This document shows positions 41,469 to 43,246 of a stretch of 43,246 nucleotides of DNA, one piece after another. This DNA is from an uncultured Alphaproteobacteria bacterium (GTDB taxonomy: Bacteria > Pseudomonadota > Alphaproteobacteria > HIMB59 > GCA-002718135). The DNA is taken from assembly GCA_902511405.1 (NCBI GenBank), contig CABXEZ010000009.1, positions 1-43,246 on the forward strand. Direction: 5' to 3'. The stretch's first letter is position 1. The number at the start of each line of letters is the position of its first letter. The position numbers and the translations under genes are program-made. A model generated the notes under the pieces. The model was not told the DNA's origin. It saw only the letters and a list, made by a program, of their open reading frames with translations, and made no database searches.

Positions 41469-42398
41469 GTGAAACTACACAATTTAAATACAAAACAAAC
41501 TTTTAAATCGCGGAACCTATGTTTGTGCATTGGTAATTTTGATGGCATTCATCTTGGTCATCAGCATGTAATAAAAAAAATAATAAATAATTCTCGATTA
41601 GATAATCTTAAATCAGCTATCATGACATTTGTTCCTCACCCAAAAATCTATTTCAAAAAAACTGATGGTAATTTTAACATTATTACAAATAAATATAAAA
41701 AAAAATTTCTTAATTTTTTAGGTGTAGAAAATTATATTGAATATAAATTTAATAAAACTTTATCTAATTTAGATGCTGTTGATTTTATTGAAAAAATTTT
41801 GGTAAAACAATTAAGTGTTAAGAAAATAGTAGTTGGTAAAGATTTTCGATTTGGTAAGGATAGAAAAGGAGATACTGCATTATTAAAAAAACTATCTAGA
41901 AAATATAAATATAAATTATCTATTATTGGTCATGTAAAAAATAAAAAAACTAATCTTAAATATTCTTCATCAATTATTAGAAAGAATATTAATGAAGGGT
42001 CATTTGAAAAAGTTTCTCAAGCACTTGGGCGTAATTGGTTTATGCAGGGTAAAATTATTAAGGGAAATCAAAAAGCTAGACTAATTAATTTTCCAACAGC
42101 AAATATGAAGCCCGGAAATCATATTTTGCCAAAAAAAGGGGTGTATTGTGTAAATGTTACATTATGGGGTAAATCATATAAAGGAATTGCTAATTTTGGA
42201 GAGAGACCTACAGTAAAAGGAGTAAACTTACTTTTAGAAACACATATATTTGAATTTAATAGAGAAATTTATGGGAAAGAATTGACTGTTGAATTTCTAA
42301 CATTTATTAGATCTGAAAAAAAGTTTAAGGACTTTAAGTCATTAACAACTCAAATTAAAAAAGACGTTATAACAGCAAAGAAATATCATAAAATTTAA
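41469..42398 (+). CDS. ribF: Bifunctional riboflavin kinase / FAD synthetase
   Basis: 309 residues. It phosphorylates riboflavin to FMN and adenylates FMN to FAD. The N-terminal nucleotidyltransferase has CIGNFDGIHLGHQ near residue 22 and VVGKDFRFGKDRKGD near residue 118. The C-terminal kinase domain has FPTANMKPGNHILPKKGVYCV and GIANFGERPTVKG. The start is a GTG with no Shine-Dalgarno, directly beside the palindrome, and the TATAAA in the palindrome arm lies five bases upstream. Later in-frame starts would cut into the adenylyltransferase core. The TAA overlaps the ileS ATG. Confidence 0.93.
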   Translation: MKLHNLNTKQTFKSRNLCLCIGNFDGIHLGHQHVIKKIINNSRLDNLKSAIMTFVPHPKIYFKKTDGNFNIITNKYKKKFLNFLGVENYIEYKFNKTLSNLDAVDFIEKILVKQLSVKKIVVGKDFRFGKDRKGDTALLKKLSRKYKYKLSIIGHVKNKKTNLKYSSSIIRKNINEGSFEKVSQALGRNWFMQGKIIKGNQKARLINFPTANMKPGNHILPKKGVYCVNVTLWGKSYKGIANFGERPTVKGVNLLLETHIFEFNREIYGKELTVEFLTFIRSEKKFKDFKSLTTQIKKDVITAKKYHKI

Positions 42399-43246
42399 TG
42401 GAATATAAAGATACTATTTTCTTACCTAAGTCCTCTTTTGAAATGAGGGCCAACTTACCAACAAAAGAACCTAAAATCCTTGAAGAATGGGATAAAGATA
42501 AAATATTTTATAAACTAAGAGAAAAATCAAAAGGCAGAGAAAAGTTTGTCCTTCATGATGGGCCTCCTTATGCAAATGGACATATTCATATGGGAACGGC
42601 ACTAAATAAGATTTTAAAAGATGTAATTGTTAGAACTCAACAAATGGCAGGCAAAGATTCTATTTATGTTCCAGGATGGGATTGTCATGGCTTGCCGATT
42701 GAATGGAAAATCGAAGAAGGTTATAGAAAAAAAGGAAAAAATAAAGATGATGTTCCTGTTGTGCAGTTTCGTCAAGAATGTAGAGAATTTGCGCAAAAGT
42801 GGATAGATATTCAAAAAAAAGAATTTAGACGATTAGGTGTAGAAGGTGACTGGGCAGATCCCTACCTTACAATGTCAAATAAGGCTGAGGCACAGATTGT
42901 AAGAGAGTTGGGTAAGTTTTTAATGGATGAAAGCTTATATAAAGGAGCAAAACCAGTTCTATGGTCTGTTGTTGAAAAAACTGCGTTGGCAGACGCCGAA
43001 GTAGAATATGAGGATCATACCTCCAATACAATTTATGTAAAATTTTTAATTAAAACTTCCCCTGATAAAGAACTTGAAGGTTCAAATATCGTCATTTGGA
43101 CAACAACTCCTTGGACAATCCCTGGAAATAGAGCGTTAGCTTTTGGAAGTGATTTACAATATTCTCTAATAGAGGTTGAAAATGTTGCGGAAGATTCATT
43201 AGTAAAAGTAGGTGATAAGCTTATATTTGCAGAAGAGTTAGTTAGT
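42398..43246 (+). CDS. ileS: Isoleucyl-tRNA synthetase, N-terminal part (partial)
   Basis: 283 codons from an ATG that overlaps the ribF stop (TAATG), open to the right edge. IleRS attaches isoleucine to tRNA-Ile. The class I HIGH-type motif is in PPYANGHIHMGTALNK near residue 55, and YVPGWDCHGLPIEWK near residue 88 is typical. IVIWTTTPWTIPGNRALAF near residue 225 begins the editing domain. The remainder of the protein, including KMSKS, lies outside the window. ribF-ileS is a widespread gene pair. Confidence 0.97.
   Translation, partial: MEYKDTIFLPKSSFEMRANLPTKEPKILEEWDKDKIFYKLREKSKGREKFVLHDGPPYANGHIHMGTALNKILKDVIVRTQQMAGKDSIYVPGWDCHGLPIEWKIEEGYRKKGKNKDDVPVVQFRQECREFAQKWIDIQKKEFRRLGVEGDWADPYLTMSNKAEAQIVRELGKFLMDESLYKGAKPVLWSVVEKTALADAEVEYEDHTSNTIYVKFLIKTSPDKELEGSNIVIWTTTPWTIPGNRALAFGSDLQYSLIEVENVAEDSLVKVGDKLIFAEELVS

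Overview
The window is AT-rich bacterial DNA (43.2 kb) with very short or overlapping gene junctions. I see no transposase, integrase, CRISPR array or recognisable transcriptional regulator. Gene content points to a marine-type alphaproteobacterium with a streamlined genome: a HIG1-type twin-membrane protein, a Coq7 hydroxylase, a beta-oxidation protein with the dehydrogenase domain before the hydratase domain, malate synthase G, SufE, and single-cassette sugar ATPases of the FrcA type. SAR11-like or another AT-rich oceanic alphaproteobacterial lineage is an inference; no marker in the window fixes the taxon.

Layout. 1-703: start of argH (minus, runs off the left edge). 810-6919: beta-oxidation protein, acyl-CoA synthetase, O-acetylhomoserine sulfhydrylase and an alpha/beta hydrolase; the last three are joined by stop/start overlaps. 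6948-8725: small coiled protein, HIG1 protein, carboxylesterase and HNH nuclease. 8722-10455 (minus): tRNA-Leu, YqaA-type membrane protein, dsbB and coq7. 10533-17492: a secreted CIA30-family protein, a 23-residue membrane peptide gene with a strong ribosome-binding site, aldehyde dehydrogenase, malate synthase G, and a sufE-galT-galE cluster.

17603-41417 is a sugar-acid and sugar catabolism island. It opens with a short-chain dehydrogenase, FAH-family hydrolase and L-lactate dehydrogenase, coupled by TAATG junctions. This matches the end of the non-phosphorylating L-fucose pathway (2-keto-3-deoxy-L-fuconate to pyruvate plus L-lactate, then lactate to pyruvate). A Rieske-fold ferredoxin follows in which all four ligand positions are cysteine. 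Next come two D-2-hydroxyacid dehydrogenases, an IolD-type TPP enzyme, and two complete CUT2-type sugar ABC importers in mirrored gene order around a Gfo/Idh dehydrogenase. Four successive non-heme iron oxygenases follow: desaturase family, PhyH, desaturase family, DUF1479. The island ends with glyoxalase I and an operon of cytoplasmic sulfatase, 73-residue orphan, Gfo/Idh, ThuA and xylose isomerase.

A reading that joins these parts is import and trimming of decorated algal-type sugars: sulfate removed by the sulfatase, methyl or other groups by the oxygenases, glycosidic links opened through a 3-keto route by Gfo/Idh plus ThuA, and products sent to the galactose, fuconate, xylose and inositol-like routes. 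The individual family assignments are well supported; the combined pathway and its substrates are inference. The window ends with ribF and the start of ileS.
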